This document shows positions 52,662-60,971 of a stretch of DNA of 64,000 nucleotides, one piece after another. The notes below the pieces were generated by a model. It made no database searches and had not been told where the DNA came from. It saw only the letters and a list, made by a program, of their open reading frames with translations. This DNA comes from CAXBNB01 sp040222275. GTDB lineage: Bacteria > Bacteroidota > Bacteroidia > Cytophagales > Cyclobacteriaceae. The stretch covers positions 29,179 to 93,178 of the forward strand of contig JAVKDJ010000030.1 of assembly GCA_040222275.1 (NCBI GenBank), in the 5' to 3' direction. The position numbers and the translations under genes were made by a program. Position 1 is the stretch's first letter, and the number at the start of each line of letters is the position of its first letter.

Positions 52662-52681
52662 TGTCATCTTAAAACGAAAAA

Positions 52682-53059
52682 ATGAACACCGAACAAAACA
52701 AGCAAAATGCCATTGCCTTTTATAAAATGGCCTACGAAGGAAACCCGCAAAGAGCAGTTGACCTCTATGTGGGTGATCAATACATCCAGCATAATCCGCT
52801 CGTCGCTGATGGAACGGCACCATTTATTGAGTATTTCGAGCGCATGCAGCATGAATACCCCGATAAATCCATAGAATTTGTTAGGGCCGTGGCAGAAGGT
52901 GATTTGGTGGCATTGCATACCCATCAAACCTGGCCTGGAAATGAGGAATACGTTACAATGGACTTTTTCAGGTTCGATAAAAATGGGAAAATTATCGAGC
53001 ATTGGGATTCCATTCAGCAAATCCCTGAATCGGCGGCTAACGACAACAAGATGTACTGA
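52682..53059 (+). CDS. SnoaL-like (NTF2-fold) protein
   Basis: A 125-aa protein with the NTF2/SnoaL cone fold pattern: N-terminal helix NKQNAIAFYKMAYEGNPQRAVDLYV, the sequence YIQHNPLVADGTAPFIEYF near residues 39-57 and the sheet strands VALHTHQTWPGN...MDFFRFDKNGKIIEHWDSIQ. The His and Asp in IEHWDSIQ and the QHNP motif are typical of the SnoaL-like polyketide cyclase family, most of which have no known reaction. It starts 20 bases after the sulfatase stop, so it may be in that transcript. No polyketide genes are near. Confidence 0.8.
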   Translation: MNTEQNKQNAIAFYKMAYEGNPQRAVDLYVGDQYIQHNPLVADGTAPFIEYFERMQHEYPDKSIEFVRAVAEGDLVALHTHQTWPGNEEYVTMDFFRFDKNGKIIEHWDSIQQIPESAANDNKMY

Positions 53060-53137
53060 TACAATAATTCCACGCACATCCTTCCGCATTCTGCCTTAAA
53101 TACGCGACTTTTGCATCTTCATTAAGCGAGCAGTGAT

Positions 53138-54448
53138 TTGAAGACGAAAGAAAGAACTAAGGACAAAGTGAATATTGTGACCCTGGGTTGCGCCAAAAAC
53201 CTGGTGGATTCCGAGGTAATCCTTACCCAGCTAAAAGGCAACCAGATAGATGTGGAGCACGAATCGGCCAAAAACGATTCCAATATTGTAATCATCAATA
53301 CCTGTGGGTTTATCGAAAATGCCAAACAGGAATCCATTGAAACCATCCTGAAGTATGCAGAGGCTAAAGAGCAGGGCCTGATCAAAAAAGTATATGTGAC
53401 CGGATGCCTGAGCCATCGCTACAAAGACGACCTGGCCAAAGAAATACCCAATGTGGACGACTACTTTGGGACTACCGATCTGAAACAGTTGCTGGCTCGG
53501 TTCAAGGCCAACTACAAGCACGAACTAATTGGCGAAAGGATAACTACTACGACTGCCCACTATTCCTACCTGAAAATATCTGAGGGATGCGACCGGCCTT
53601 GTTCGTTTTGTGCCATTCCGCTCATGAGGGGCAAGCACATTTCCAAACCCATCGAGGAGTTGGTGCTGGAGGCCTCAAACCTTGCAAAAAAAGGAACCAA
53701 AGAGTTGCTTCTCATTGCCCAGGACTCTACCTACTATGGGCTGGATCTGTACAAAAAAAGAAACCTGGCTGAACTGCTGGACAGGTTGTCTGATGTGGAG
53801 GGTATCGACTGGATACGTCTGCATTATGCCTTTCCTACGGGTTTTCCTGAGGATATCCTTCAGATTATGAATGACAGGCCAAACATCTGTAAGTATCTGG
53901 ATATCCCCCTTCAACATGGCTCTACAGAGATGCTGAAAAAAATGCGGCGAGGTACCACCAGGGAAAAGACCACCGAATTGATAGCTAAAATCAGGGACAA
54001 AGTGCCCGGCATAGCTTTGCGTACTACCATGATCGCAGGGCATCCTGGTGAAACTCAACAGGATTTCGACCAGATGCTTGATTTTATAGAAGAAACGAGG
54101 TTCGACCGTCTGGGTGTTTTCGGATATTCCCATGAAGAGGATACCCATTCTTTCACATTTGAGGATGATGTGCCAGAGGAGGTTAAACAACAACGAGTGG
54201 ATGAGGTGATGGAATTGCAGGAGGGGATTTCCATGGAATTGAATGAAGAAAAAATTGGTACTGTACAAAAGGTATTGATCGATAGAAAAGAAGGCGACCA
54301 ATTTATAGGCCGTACGGAGTTCGATTCGCCGGAGGTGGACAATGAAGTGCTCATAGATGCCAGCGAGCATTACCTGAGAATTGGAGATTTTACGAAAGTG
54401 AAAATAACAGGGTCAGAAGCCTTTGATTTGTATGGGGAACCGGTGTAG
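53138..54448 (+). CDS. rimO: Ribosomal protein S12 methylthiotransferase
   Basis: A 436-aa radical SAM enzyme. The N-terminal MTTase domain has cysteines at 18 (TLGCAKN), 56 (INTCGF) and 90 (VTGCL) for one 4Fe-4S cluster; the radical SAM cluster motif CDRPCSFC is at 151-158; a TRAM RNA/protein-binding domain closes the protein (from about 370). It adds a methylthio group to the conserved Asp of S12. The start is TTG at 53138, chosen because MKTKERTKDKVNIVTLGC has the usual N-terminal length; a GTG at 53168 is the alternative. It stands alone on its strand with gaps on both sides. Confidence 0.96.
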   Translation: MKTKERTKDKVNIVTLGCAKNLVDSEVILTQLKGNQIDVEHESAKNDSNIVIINTCGFIENAKQESIETILKYAEAKEQGLIKKVYVTGCLSHRYKDDLAKEIPNVDDYFGTTDLKQLLARFKANYKHELIGERITTTTAHYSYLKISEGCDRPCSFCAIPLMRGKHISKPIEELVLEASNLAKKGTKELLLIAQDSTYYGLDLYKKRNLAELLDRLSDVEGIDWIRLHYAFPTGFPEDILQIMNDRPNICKYLDIPLQHGSTEMLKKMRRGTTREKTTELIAKIRDKVPGIALRTTMIAGHPGETQQDFDQMLDFIEETRFDRLGVFGYSHEEDTHSFTFEDDVPEEVKQQRVDEVMELQEGISMELNEEKIGTVQKVLIDRKEGDQFIGRTEFDSPEVDNEVLIDASEHYLRIGDFTKVKITGSEAFDLYGEPV

Positions 54449-54565
54449 CAACGCAGTGTTCAGGAGTTCAGTGATATTATTAGGAAAAGTACAAATCTAA
54501 ATCCGTTTTCTCCCGTATGAGAAGGCTATGTTTATCCTTTTACCCTATAACCCCACTTGTTGCTG

Positions 54566-56119
54566 ATGAAGGTAGAAAAAATCGACCTTGAGGAAACCAA
54601 TGCGTTTTCACCATTCTTTTTAGACTATATATCCAACAATAAAAAGCTTGCCCCTTTTTACGGCCAAAGACCGGAAATTGGGAACTTTCAAACCCAAATA
54701 GACCAAAAGGTTTTTACTGCAGACCAACGGAAGGTCCTGCATGACACATTGCGGGATCAATACAGCGAGACCCATCCTGTAGTACAGCGAAACATCGACA
54801 GCCTTTTGAGCCAAAATACCTACACGGTCACTACCGGCCACCAGCTCAATATTTTTACCGGCCCTTTGTATTTTATATACAAGATCGTGACTGTGGTCAA
54901 TGCATGCAAAACCCTGAAACAACAATATCCGGAGAATGACTTTGTTCCGGTTTACTGGATGGCTTCTGAGGACCATGATTTTGATGAAATCTGCTATTTC
55001 TATCTGTTTGGTAAAAAATACAGTTGGAATTCCGACCAGAAAGGAGCCGTTGGCCGGTTTGATACAAGCGGGTTGCAAGACTTGCTGAATGAATTGCCAG
55101 AAAAGGCAGAAATATTTGAACAAGCCTATACACGTCATTCCAATTTGGCAGATGCTGTGAGGTGCTATATCAACGAACTTTTTGGCGCAGAAGGGGTAGT
55201 AGTGCTGGATGCAGATGACAGACAGTTTAAAAAGCAATTTTCAAAAGTGATCGAGGATGACTTGTTCAACCACCATGCCAATGATTTGGTGGAGGAGGCC
55301 AGCTCCAAATTGTCCGGTATGGGGTATGGGGCACAAGTGTTTCCGCGAGCGATCAACTTTTTTTATCTGGATGGGGATATCCGTGAGCGGATTGTAAAAG
55401 AATCATCCAACTGGAAAGTCCTGAATACTGACCTGTGTTTTTCGGAAAAAGAAATACAGGACCTGATAGTCCATGAGCCTGAAAAATTTAGCCCAAATGT
55501 GGTAATGAGGCCACTTTTACAGGAAATGATCCTGCCAAACCTGGCTTATGCCGGCGGGCCTGCTGAGGTCGTGTACTGGATGCAGCTCAAGTCTGTGTTT
55601 GAGTATTACAAGGTACCCTTCCCCATATTGATGCCAAGAAATTTTGCCCTGTTCATCAACAAGCCATCCATGAAAAAGATGGAGAAAGTAGGGCTTTCCA
55701 ACACGGAAATTTTCCATGACACCCAAAAGTTGATTGAAGACTACATGAAACAAAACGGCAACTCGGCACTGGGCTTGAGCAAGGAAAAGGAGGATTTAAA
55801 ATCCCTGTTTGATGGAGTGGCAGAAAAAGCCAGTGAGGTTGATGGATCGCTGAAAGGTTTTGTTGGGGCTGAACTGAACAAAGCAATGAAGAGCATGGAA
55901 AATATCGAAAAAAGGTTGAAAAAGGCAGATGAACAGAAACACGAAGTGACGCTGAACCAAATTACAGGGCTAAAAGAAAAACTCTTCCCAAATGGAGGTC
56001 TTCAGGAAAGGCACGACAACTTCCTGAACTTTTACCTCAACCAGCCGGATTTTATAGCCGGGCTGCTGGACTGCTTCGACCCTTTCGATTTTAGGTTCAA
56101 TATCCTGAAAGACGACTGA
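54566..56119 (+). CDS. bshC: Bacillithiol biosynthesis protein BshC
   Basis: A 517-aa protein of the BshC family, which adds cysteine to glucosaminyl-malate in the last step of bacillithiol synthesis. Telling segments are TVTTGHQLNIFTGPLYFIYKI near 91-111, the PVYWMASEDHDFDEI block near 128-142 and FSPNVVMRPLLQEMILPNLAYAGGPAEVVYW near 310-340. An ATG at 54566 is preferred over two TTG codons just before it. bshA and bshB are not in the window. It converges with ispE with 7 bases between the stops. Confidence 0.94.
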   Translation: MKVEKIDLEETNAFSPFFLDYISNNKKLAPFYGQRPEIGNFQTQIDQKVFTADQRKVLHDTLRDQYSETHPVVQRNIDSLLSQNTYTVTTGHQLNIFTGPLYFIYKIVTVVNACKTLKQQYPENDFVPVYWMASEDHDFDEICYFYLFGKKYSWNSDQKGAVGRFDTSGLQDLLNELPEKAEIFEQAYTRHSNLADAVRCYINELFGAEGVVVLDADDRQFKKQFSKVIEDDLFNHHANDLVEEASSKLSGMGYGAQVFPRAINFFYLDGDIRERIVKESSNWKVLNTDLCFSEKEIQDLIVHEPEKFSPNVVMRPLLQEMILPNLAYAGGPAEVVYWMQLKSVFEYYKVPFPILMPRNFALFINKPSMKKMEKVGLSNTEIFHDTQKLIEDYMKQNGNSALGLSKEKEDLKSLFDGVAEKASEVDGSLKGFVGAELNKAMKSMENIEKRLKKADEQKHEVTLNQITGLKEKLFPNGGLQERHDNFLNFYLNQPDFIAGLLDCFDPFDFRFNILKDD

Positions 56120-56126
56120 TTGGTTT

Positions 56127-56942
56127 TTATAGTGGGCCAGTCCAGATTGACCCCAATTCAGAAAAGTGCTCGAGAGTACTGGAATCAATCGACTGATCGA
56201 ATATTCCGAAAACAGTTGAGCCAGAGCCTGTCATTGCAGCATAGGCAGCACCCTTGGTGTACAGATCTTCTTTGATTCGAGTGATTTGGGGATGTTTGCC
56301 CCCAATCGGTTTCTCAAAATCATTTTGTAGCAGTTCTTTCCAATTCGACATAGGTTGGGTGATTACATGGTCGATTGGTAAATCGGTCTGGACAGGAATG
56401 ATGCCAGCATAAGCCTCTGAAGTTGGGATGTGCAGGTTCGGATATACCAGCAGGATGGTTTTTCCTGTCAGGTTTAGGTTGACCGAAGCAAATTCATCTC
56501 CTGTTCCGGAAACCATCACCGGTTGGTTTTGGATGAAAAAGGGACAATCACTGCCCAACATTCCGGCCTTTTGCTCCAAATTTTTATTGTCCAGGCCAAG
56601 GGAAAAAAGTTCGTTGAGCATGGTGAGGGTGAAGGCGCAATCGGCAGAACCACCACCAAGACCGGCCCCAATCGGGATCACCTTGTGCAAGTGTATATGG
56701 ACCGGGGGGATTTTGTGCTCCTCGTTCAGAAGGTGGTAGGCCCGTACGCAAAGATTGTCAGAGGAAGCACCTGGGATGTCTATGCCCGATGAGGTGAATT
56801 TTAATCGCTCTGAGGGGATAATTTCCAGTACATCGCACCAGCCCACCGGATAGAAGACCGAGGAGATGTTGTGGTATCCATCTGGTCTTTTAGAGACTAT
56901 GTTTAGCCCCAGGTTTATTTTTGCGTTTGGGAAGGAGACCAA
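56127..56942 (-). CDS. ispE: 4-diphosphocytidyl-2-C-methyl-D-erythritol kinase
   Basis: A 271-aa GHMP kinase. It opens FPNAKINLGLNIVSKRPDGYH and carries the ATP-binding motif PIGAGLGGGSADCAF near residues 90-104 and a C-terminal MTGSGSTVFGIF-type motif. It phosphorylates the CDP-methylerythritol intermediate of the MEP isoprenoid pathway. Other MEP genes are not seen. The gene is alone on its strand. Confidence 0.95.
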   Translation of the reverse strand: MVSFPNAKINLGLNIVSKRPDGYHNISSVFYPVGWCDVLEIIPSERLKFTSSGIDIPGASSDNLCVRAYHLLNEEHKIPPVHIHLHKVIPIGAGLGGGSADCAFTLTMLNELFSLGLDNKNLEQKAGMLGSDCPFFIQNQPVMVSGTGDEFASVNLNLTGKTILLVYPNLHIPTSEAYAGIIPVQTDLPIDHVITQPMSNWKELLQNDFEKPIGGKHPQITRIKEDLYTKGAAYAAMTGSGSTVFGIFDQSIDSSTLEHFSELGSIWTGPL

Positions 56943-57076
56943 CTTAAAAATGGTGTTTAGTAATTTGACATTTAGTTAGCTCAATTACCAGGTTATTTTC
57001 CGAGCAGTTGAAGTCTGCCCTAAATAGTTATATGCGGGTCAACAATTATTCAATTCGACGAGCAGAGTGGTTAATA
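56943..57076. other. Gap between ispE and the PIN module
   Basis: A short AT-rich stretch; ispE (minus) must have its promoter here, but no element was recognised. Confidence 0.35.
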
Positions 57077-57238
57077 TTACTTTCTGGATTTCTTCCACTC
57101 CTCGAATTCTTGTTTTTGCTGCCTGTAATACTCTTGTCGCTGCTCTAGTGTCATAGATTGAAGTTTCTTATCGATGGCGTTTCGGATGTCCCTCATCATC
57201 TTAACAGCGTCAAATTTCTTTGTTACCTTAGTTTCCAT
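57077..57238 (-). CDS. 53-aa basic helical protein downstream of PIN gene (possible antitoxin)
   Basis: A small gene read directly from the minus strand: METKVTKKFDAVKMMRDIRN at the start, then a second helix and a charged end (EEWKKSRK). The composition (Lys/Arg/Glu/Gln-rich, no cysteine) is that of a short helical protein. Its start overlaps the last 11 bases of the PIN-domain gene (57228-57238) on the same strand, the mark of translational coupling. Small proteins with FDAVKMMRxIR near the N-terminus recur beside PIN genes in Bacteroidota and cyanobacteria as I recall, so an antitoxin role is a fair inference, with the toxin first. A direct check would be gene-pair conservation. Confidence 0.65.
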   Translation of the reverse strand: METKVTKKFDAVKMMRDIRNAIDKKLQSMTLEQRQEYYRQQKQEFEEWKKSRK

Positions 57239-57689
57239 GATGTAATAGTTCTCTGGGCGTTCGAATTTCTATTGTCCTATAACCTTCCCTCAAATTTACT
57301 GAATTATATAGTCTTATTTTATCCAGGTTAACGATATGTTTAAAGTTCCAGCTAACGAGTACTTCCACATTATGAGTAGTTGAAGTGGCAATATGCTGGC
57401 AATCGGACAAGCTTTTGAATCCAACTATTTTTTCCTCCAAATAGAGATTGGCGAGTTGTTCAGCCTCTTCGTTGAGATTAATTGTAACAATTTGATCGTT
57501 ACTTAGTTTGTTCAAATAGTCTTTTACCTTAATTGGGGCATTTGCCAATTCCATTAATAGTATGTCTGAAACGGCAACCTTATAATTGCCCTGAGTTACT
57601 TCTTCAAAAAACAATTTCGTCCAAAGTTGAAATTCTTCATCGAATAGTCCACCCACAACAGAAGTATCGATATAAGCGGTTCGAATCAT
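57228..57689 (-). CDS. PIN-domain protein, probable toxin
   Basis: A 153-aa PIN ribonuclease-fold protein. The acidic active-site residues are Asp8 (YIDTSVVGG), Glu47 (LLMELANAP) and Asp96 (LSDCQHIAT), with the fourth position in LVSWNFKHI near 112-120 carrying Asn instead of Asp, a change tolerated in this subfamily. PIN toxins cleave RNA, often tRNA or rRNA. It is followed by an overlapping small gene, while most VapBC modules have the antitoxin first. Alternatively it could be a VapC-like relic, but all catalytic residues are present. Confidence 0.85.
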   Translation of the reverse strand: MIRTAYIDTSVVGGLFDEEFQLWTKLFFEEVTQGNYKVAVSDILLMELANAPIKVKDYLNKLSNDQIVTINLNEEAEQLANLYLEEKIVGFKSLSDCQHIATSTTHNVEVLVSWNFKHIVNLDKIRLYNSVNLREGYRTIEIRTPRELLHHGN

Positions 57690-58065
57690 GAATTAGAGGT
57701 TACTGTTTGCGTTCAAAATATCTCGTGGCGATCTGTTTGGAAAAAAGCCCTATCAGTTTTGTTTCAAAACAATAGGCTATCTCAAAACCTGGATAATAGC
57801 CCGATTTATTACCTCCATCAAGTAATCACCTGGCAACTCCTTATCCTTTGTGAGATGGCCTATCATTCTCGATATAAATATTTCGATTTAACCATAATTT
57901 GTTCTTGGCGCCAATGTTTGCGATGTTCGCAGACAGGCTGATGTCCCCACAAACATTCTCAAATATGATTCCCGTTTGTGCGATAGGCATCCCTTCGGGG
58001 TGAAGACCTGCCTCACCTGGCAGGCACACCATGGGGACGAAAGTTTATAAAATAACAAAGTGAGG
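57690..58065. other. Gene-free stretch between the PIN module and fabI
   Basis: About 376 bases. It includes a CCTGCC...GGCAGG hairpin near 58007-58025 and a stretch (about 57840-58010) whose minus-strand frame reads IAQTGIIFENVCGDISLSA but has no family resemblance. It looks like a non-coding, possibly repeated, sequence; no gene was accepted. Confidence 0.45.
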
Positions 58066-58875
58066 TTAACTCAACTTGTCAATGAGTTTTTGAGTGATGC
58101 CAGATGATGAAAAGCCACCATCGTGCATCAGGTTTTGCATCGTTACCATTTTGGTCAGGTCAGAAAACATGGCCACACAGTAGTCTGCACAAGTCTCGGC
58201 ACTGGCATTGCCCAGGGGAGACATTTTGTCGGCATAATCAAAGAAAACGTCAAATCCTCCGATACCTGTACCCGCGGTGGTCAAAGTTGGTGATTGTGAA
58301 ATGGTATTTACCCTGATATTTTTCAATCGGCCCAGCCTTTCCCCATAGCTGCGGGCAATGGACTCTAGCACGGCTTTGGATTGTGCCATATCCGAATAGT
58401 CAGGGAAAGTACGCTGTGCTGCTATGTAGGACAGGGCAAGAATAGACCCCCATTCGTTCATGGCATCCTGTTTTTCAGCTACCGCCATTACTTTGTGGAA
58501 TGAAAGCGCAGAGATGTCAATGGCTTTCATCATCCAGTCGTAGTTCAACTCATTGTATTGTTTTCCTTTTCGAACGTTGGGGCTCATGCCAATGGAATGG
58601 AGTACGAAATCCAGTTTGCCTCCGAGTATTTCAGTCGATTTAGTGAAAAGGTTTTCCAGGTCCTCCATGGAAGTAGCGTCTGCTGGCACCACCTCTGCGC
58701 CGCATTTTTCAGCCAATTCGTTGATGGCACCCATTCTCAATGCGATAGGGGCGTTGGTTAGTACAAATTCCGCACCTTCTTCTTTAGCCTTCAAAGCCAC
58801 CTTCCATGCGATCGATTTTTCATCCAAGGCACCAAATATGATTCCCTTTTTTCCTTTTAATAAATTGTAAGCCAT
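58066..58875 (-). CDS. fabI: Enoyl-[acyl-carrier-protein] reductase, FabI type
   Basis: A 269-aa SDR-fold enzyme. The N-terminal GKKGIIFGALDEKSIAWKVA binds NAD in the FabI manner. The catalytic residues align with E. coli: Tyr150, Tyr160 and Lys167 (YIAAQRTFPDYSDMAQSK) have the same spacing as E. coli Tyr146, Tyr156 and Lys163. It carries out the last step of each fatty-acid elongation cycle and would be the target of triclosan and similar inhibitors. It stands alone on the minus strand. Confidence 0.96.
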   Translation of the reverse strand: MAYNLLKGKKGIIFGALDEKSIAWKVALKAKEEGAEFVLTNAPIALRMGAINELAEKCGAEVVPADATSMEDLENLFTKSTEILGGKLDFVLHSIGMSPNVRKGKQYNELNYDWMMKAIDISALSFHKVMAVAEKQDAMNEWGSILALSYIAAQRTFPDYSDMAQSKAVLESIARSYGERLGRLKNIRVNTISQSPTLTTAGTGIGGFDVFFDYADKMSPLGNASAETCADYCVAMFSDLTKMVTMQNLMHDGGFSSSGITQKLIDKLS

Positions 58876-58982
58876 ATGTCAGATTTTATTTTTCTGGTGC
58901 AAATAAAACCCAATGAAGGGAAATTACCATAGCCTGACATGTTTATCGACACGTGCCGGCTTATCTCCTTTAGGCCCAGCAA

Positions 58983-59567
58983 TCATATTCTGTTCACCTG
59001 CCACATAATAAAACCATAGAAAAGAAAGCGTCCGATCCTGAAAATGCCCAGTAGTAGAAAGTGGGTAAAGTTGAACCGTGCTGCCCCGGTGAGCATGCAG
59101 ACGGCTGAGTAGGGTATAGGTGTGAGGGCAGCCACAGCAATCATATATCCACCAAACCGCTTTACGTTTTTTTCAAACTGGGCAGCAAATTTATCGCGCA
59201 GGTTGATGTATAATGCGGTTTTTCTAAACCTCAACCCGAAATAATAACCAATGACACCTGCCATATAGGACAAAGCGGCCAAAGCGGCCACTATCATGTA
59301 ATAACTGCCCTGGCTGCCCTCTTTGGCCTTGAGGGCCCAGATCATAAACAATTCCGGAGGAATGATCCCAAACATTACTTCTGAAAGGATAAAGACAAGA
59401 AATACCAGGAGAGGTTGGTCGCTAATGGACTCCATAAAATCCTGATAGACATCCCCATAGTATTTTTTTACCACAAGAAAAATACCTATTATCACCAGCA
59501 GCCACAGTAGTCCCTTTCCAAGGTTAGAGAGCAGGTATTTAGTCTTGAAGGAAGTCTTTTTATTCAT
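58983..59567 (-). CDS. VTT-domain (DedA/SNARE-associated type) membrane protein
   Basis: A 194-aa protein with about five membrane segments (about 17-37, 50-70, 85-105, 135-155 and 168-188). The VTT signature is in FGGYMIAVAALTPIPYSAVCMLTGAARFNFTHFLLLG (about 138-175), with the Pro-containing re-entrant loop and the conserved Gly. Members of this group (YqaA-like) are linked to membrane lipid flipping and membrane-potential upkeep. It stands alone. The exact function is unknown. Confidence 0.8.
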   Translation of the reverse strand: MNKKTSFKTKYLLSNLGKGLLWLLVIIGIFLVVKKYYGDVYQDFMESISDQPLLVFLVFILSEVMFGIIPPELFMIWALKAKEGSQGSYYMIVAALAALSYMAGVIGYYFGLRFRKTALYINLRDKFAAQFEKNVKRFGGYMIAVAALTPIPYSAVCMLTGAARFNFTHFLLLGIFRIGRFLFYGFIMWQVNRI

Positions 59568-59687
59568 ACAGTTGAGTCCTTACGGGTGAATAGTTGATAG
59601 AATAGATCGGAAAAGATATCAATAAAATAGAACTATAGAAACCTAAAATGGCTTATAAAGGTTTAACTTTCTTTAAAAGAAAATAAA

Positions 59688-60212
59688 ATGGAAGAACCGG
59701 TACTAAAAAAATTGCTGAACAGTATTCCCCAGGTAGGAAAGGTAGAGTGGATAGGGTTGAGGCCTGCGCCAAAAAAAGAGGTACAGGTAGTGGGTGCAGC
59801 ACAAGCCGAGGTTGGTAAAGGGTTGATTGGGGACAGGTTCAAAAGTAACTATTCTAGCAAACGGGAAGTTACCCTCATTCAGCACGAGCACTTGATGACG
59901 GTGGCTTCAGTTCTTGGTAAGCCAGAAGTGTCACCGAAGCTTACACGGAGGAATATTGTAGTCAGGGGGATAAATTTACTGTCTTTGAAAAACCAACGAT
60001 TCGTTATTGGCGAAGCAGTATTGGAAACTACCGGTTTGTGCCATCCATGTTCCAGAATGGAGGAAAATCTTGGGGCAGGTGGGTACAATGCTATGCGGGG
60101 GCATGGTGGTATTACTGCCAGGGTAGTGAAAGATGGTGAAATAAAGCTGGGTGATCAGGTTTATTTGGAAGGTAATTTGGTCGATGCACCTGCTGAAGGT
60201 TCTTCTTTTTGA
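59688..60212 (+). CDS. MOSC-domain protein
   Basis: A 174-aa protein that is essentially one MOSC domain. The conserved Cys is in LETTGLCHPCSRME near residues 114-127, and the start of the fold is WIGLRPAPKKEVQVV near 21-35 with a GLIGDRF loop near 45-51. MOSC proteins bind molybdenum or sulfur-containing cofactor species and detoxify N-hydroxylated bases; the fold alone does not say which. Its last 52 bases overlap the end of a convergent gene at 60161. Confidence 0.85.
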   Translation: MEEPVLKKLLNSIPQVGKVEWIGLRPAPKKEVQVVGAAQAEVGKGLIGDRFKSNYSSKREVTLIQHEHLMTVASVLGKPEVSPKLTRRNIVVRGINLLSLKNQRFVIGEAVLETTGLCHPCSRMEENLGAGGYNAMRGHGGITARVVKDGEIKLGDQVYLEGNLVDAPAEGSSF

Positions 60213-60871
60213 TCTTTTGGCTGGGTTTTTTCTTTTTTGGGGGTTAAGGTTTCTTCTACATCTTTTTTACGCGCCACCACCCAATATGGGTCCTCCAGGT
60301 CATCATATTTATTGTTGTACTGAGTGAGCATTATTTTCACCGCATAGTTGAGCCTGTTGAGCGCATCGGCACGGTAGTCGTCCCTGTTTTTTGGGTGGAA
60401 CAAAAAGAACTTGATTAGGGGGAATGATTTTTTTCTTAAATCACCCAGTATGGAAGATATCCTGATCTCTCCCTCACTTTGTGAAATGCTGTCCAATGCT
60501 TCCTGACAAAACGTACTCAGGCCATTGAGCAGGTGAAGGTAGAGCTGGTTGATGCTGCTGTCTTCTTCGTTTTTCTCCGATACATACTCATCACAAAACA
60601 CCTTTAAAATGTTGAGTTGGGGCAGGCACAATGAAGGTTGGGTATAGACGTTGGGTTGCCAGAGGATTTCCCTAAAAGTAAAAATAGAAGGCAGCAGTTC
60701 TGTGTCGTACTGCTCATCCTGCTTGAGCTGAAGGACATCATCTGAAGAAAGGTTTGGAAATTTAATGTCACCAGCAACCAATGTATATGACCAATGCCAT
60801 CCTTCGTTATTTCGTTCCGGGTTGGGTGCCAGCTCTATAAAATTCCAAATTTCTTTAAGATCAATCTTCAT
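60161..60871 (-). CDS. Protein of unknown function (conserved helical)
   Basis: A 236-aa soluble, mainly helical protein of no family that I recognise. The N-terminus, started at the ATG at 60871, is MKIDLKEIWNFIELAPNPER and a Lys/Glu/Pro-rich tail of about 30 residues ends the protein. A TTG at 60904 would add 11 residues. The last 52 bases overlap the MOSC gene on the other strand. It lies downstream of the lipid kinase gene on the same strand with about 100 bases between. Confidence 0.6.
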   Translation of the reverse strand: MKIDLKEIWNFIELAPNPERNNEGWHWSYTLVAGDIKFPNLSSDDVLQLKQDEQYDTELLPSIFTFREILWQPNVYTQPSLCLPQLNILKVFCDEYVSEKNEEDSSINQLYLHLLNGLSTFCQEALDSISQSEGEIRISSILGDLRKKSFPLIKFFLFHPKNRDDYRADALNRLNYAVKIMLTQYNNKYDDLEDPYWVVARKKDVEETLTPKKEKTQPKDQKEEPSAGASTKLPSK

Positions 60872-60971
60872 TCTTGTTTGGGCTTTCTTCACCGATTCCA
60901 ACAAATATATAGTAATACATCAAATTGCATTACTTATATCGTTCCAGATTTCTGTTATTGTCGAGGCAGGC

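Noticed and set aside
53675..54370. 231-codon minus-strand frame inside rimO
   Set aside because: Antisense shadow of rimO, with His/Phe-rich nonsense composition.
57841..58032. 63-codon minus-strand frame before fabI
   Set aside because: No family resemblance, and the stretch holds a hairpin; treated as non-coding.
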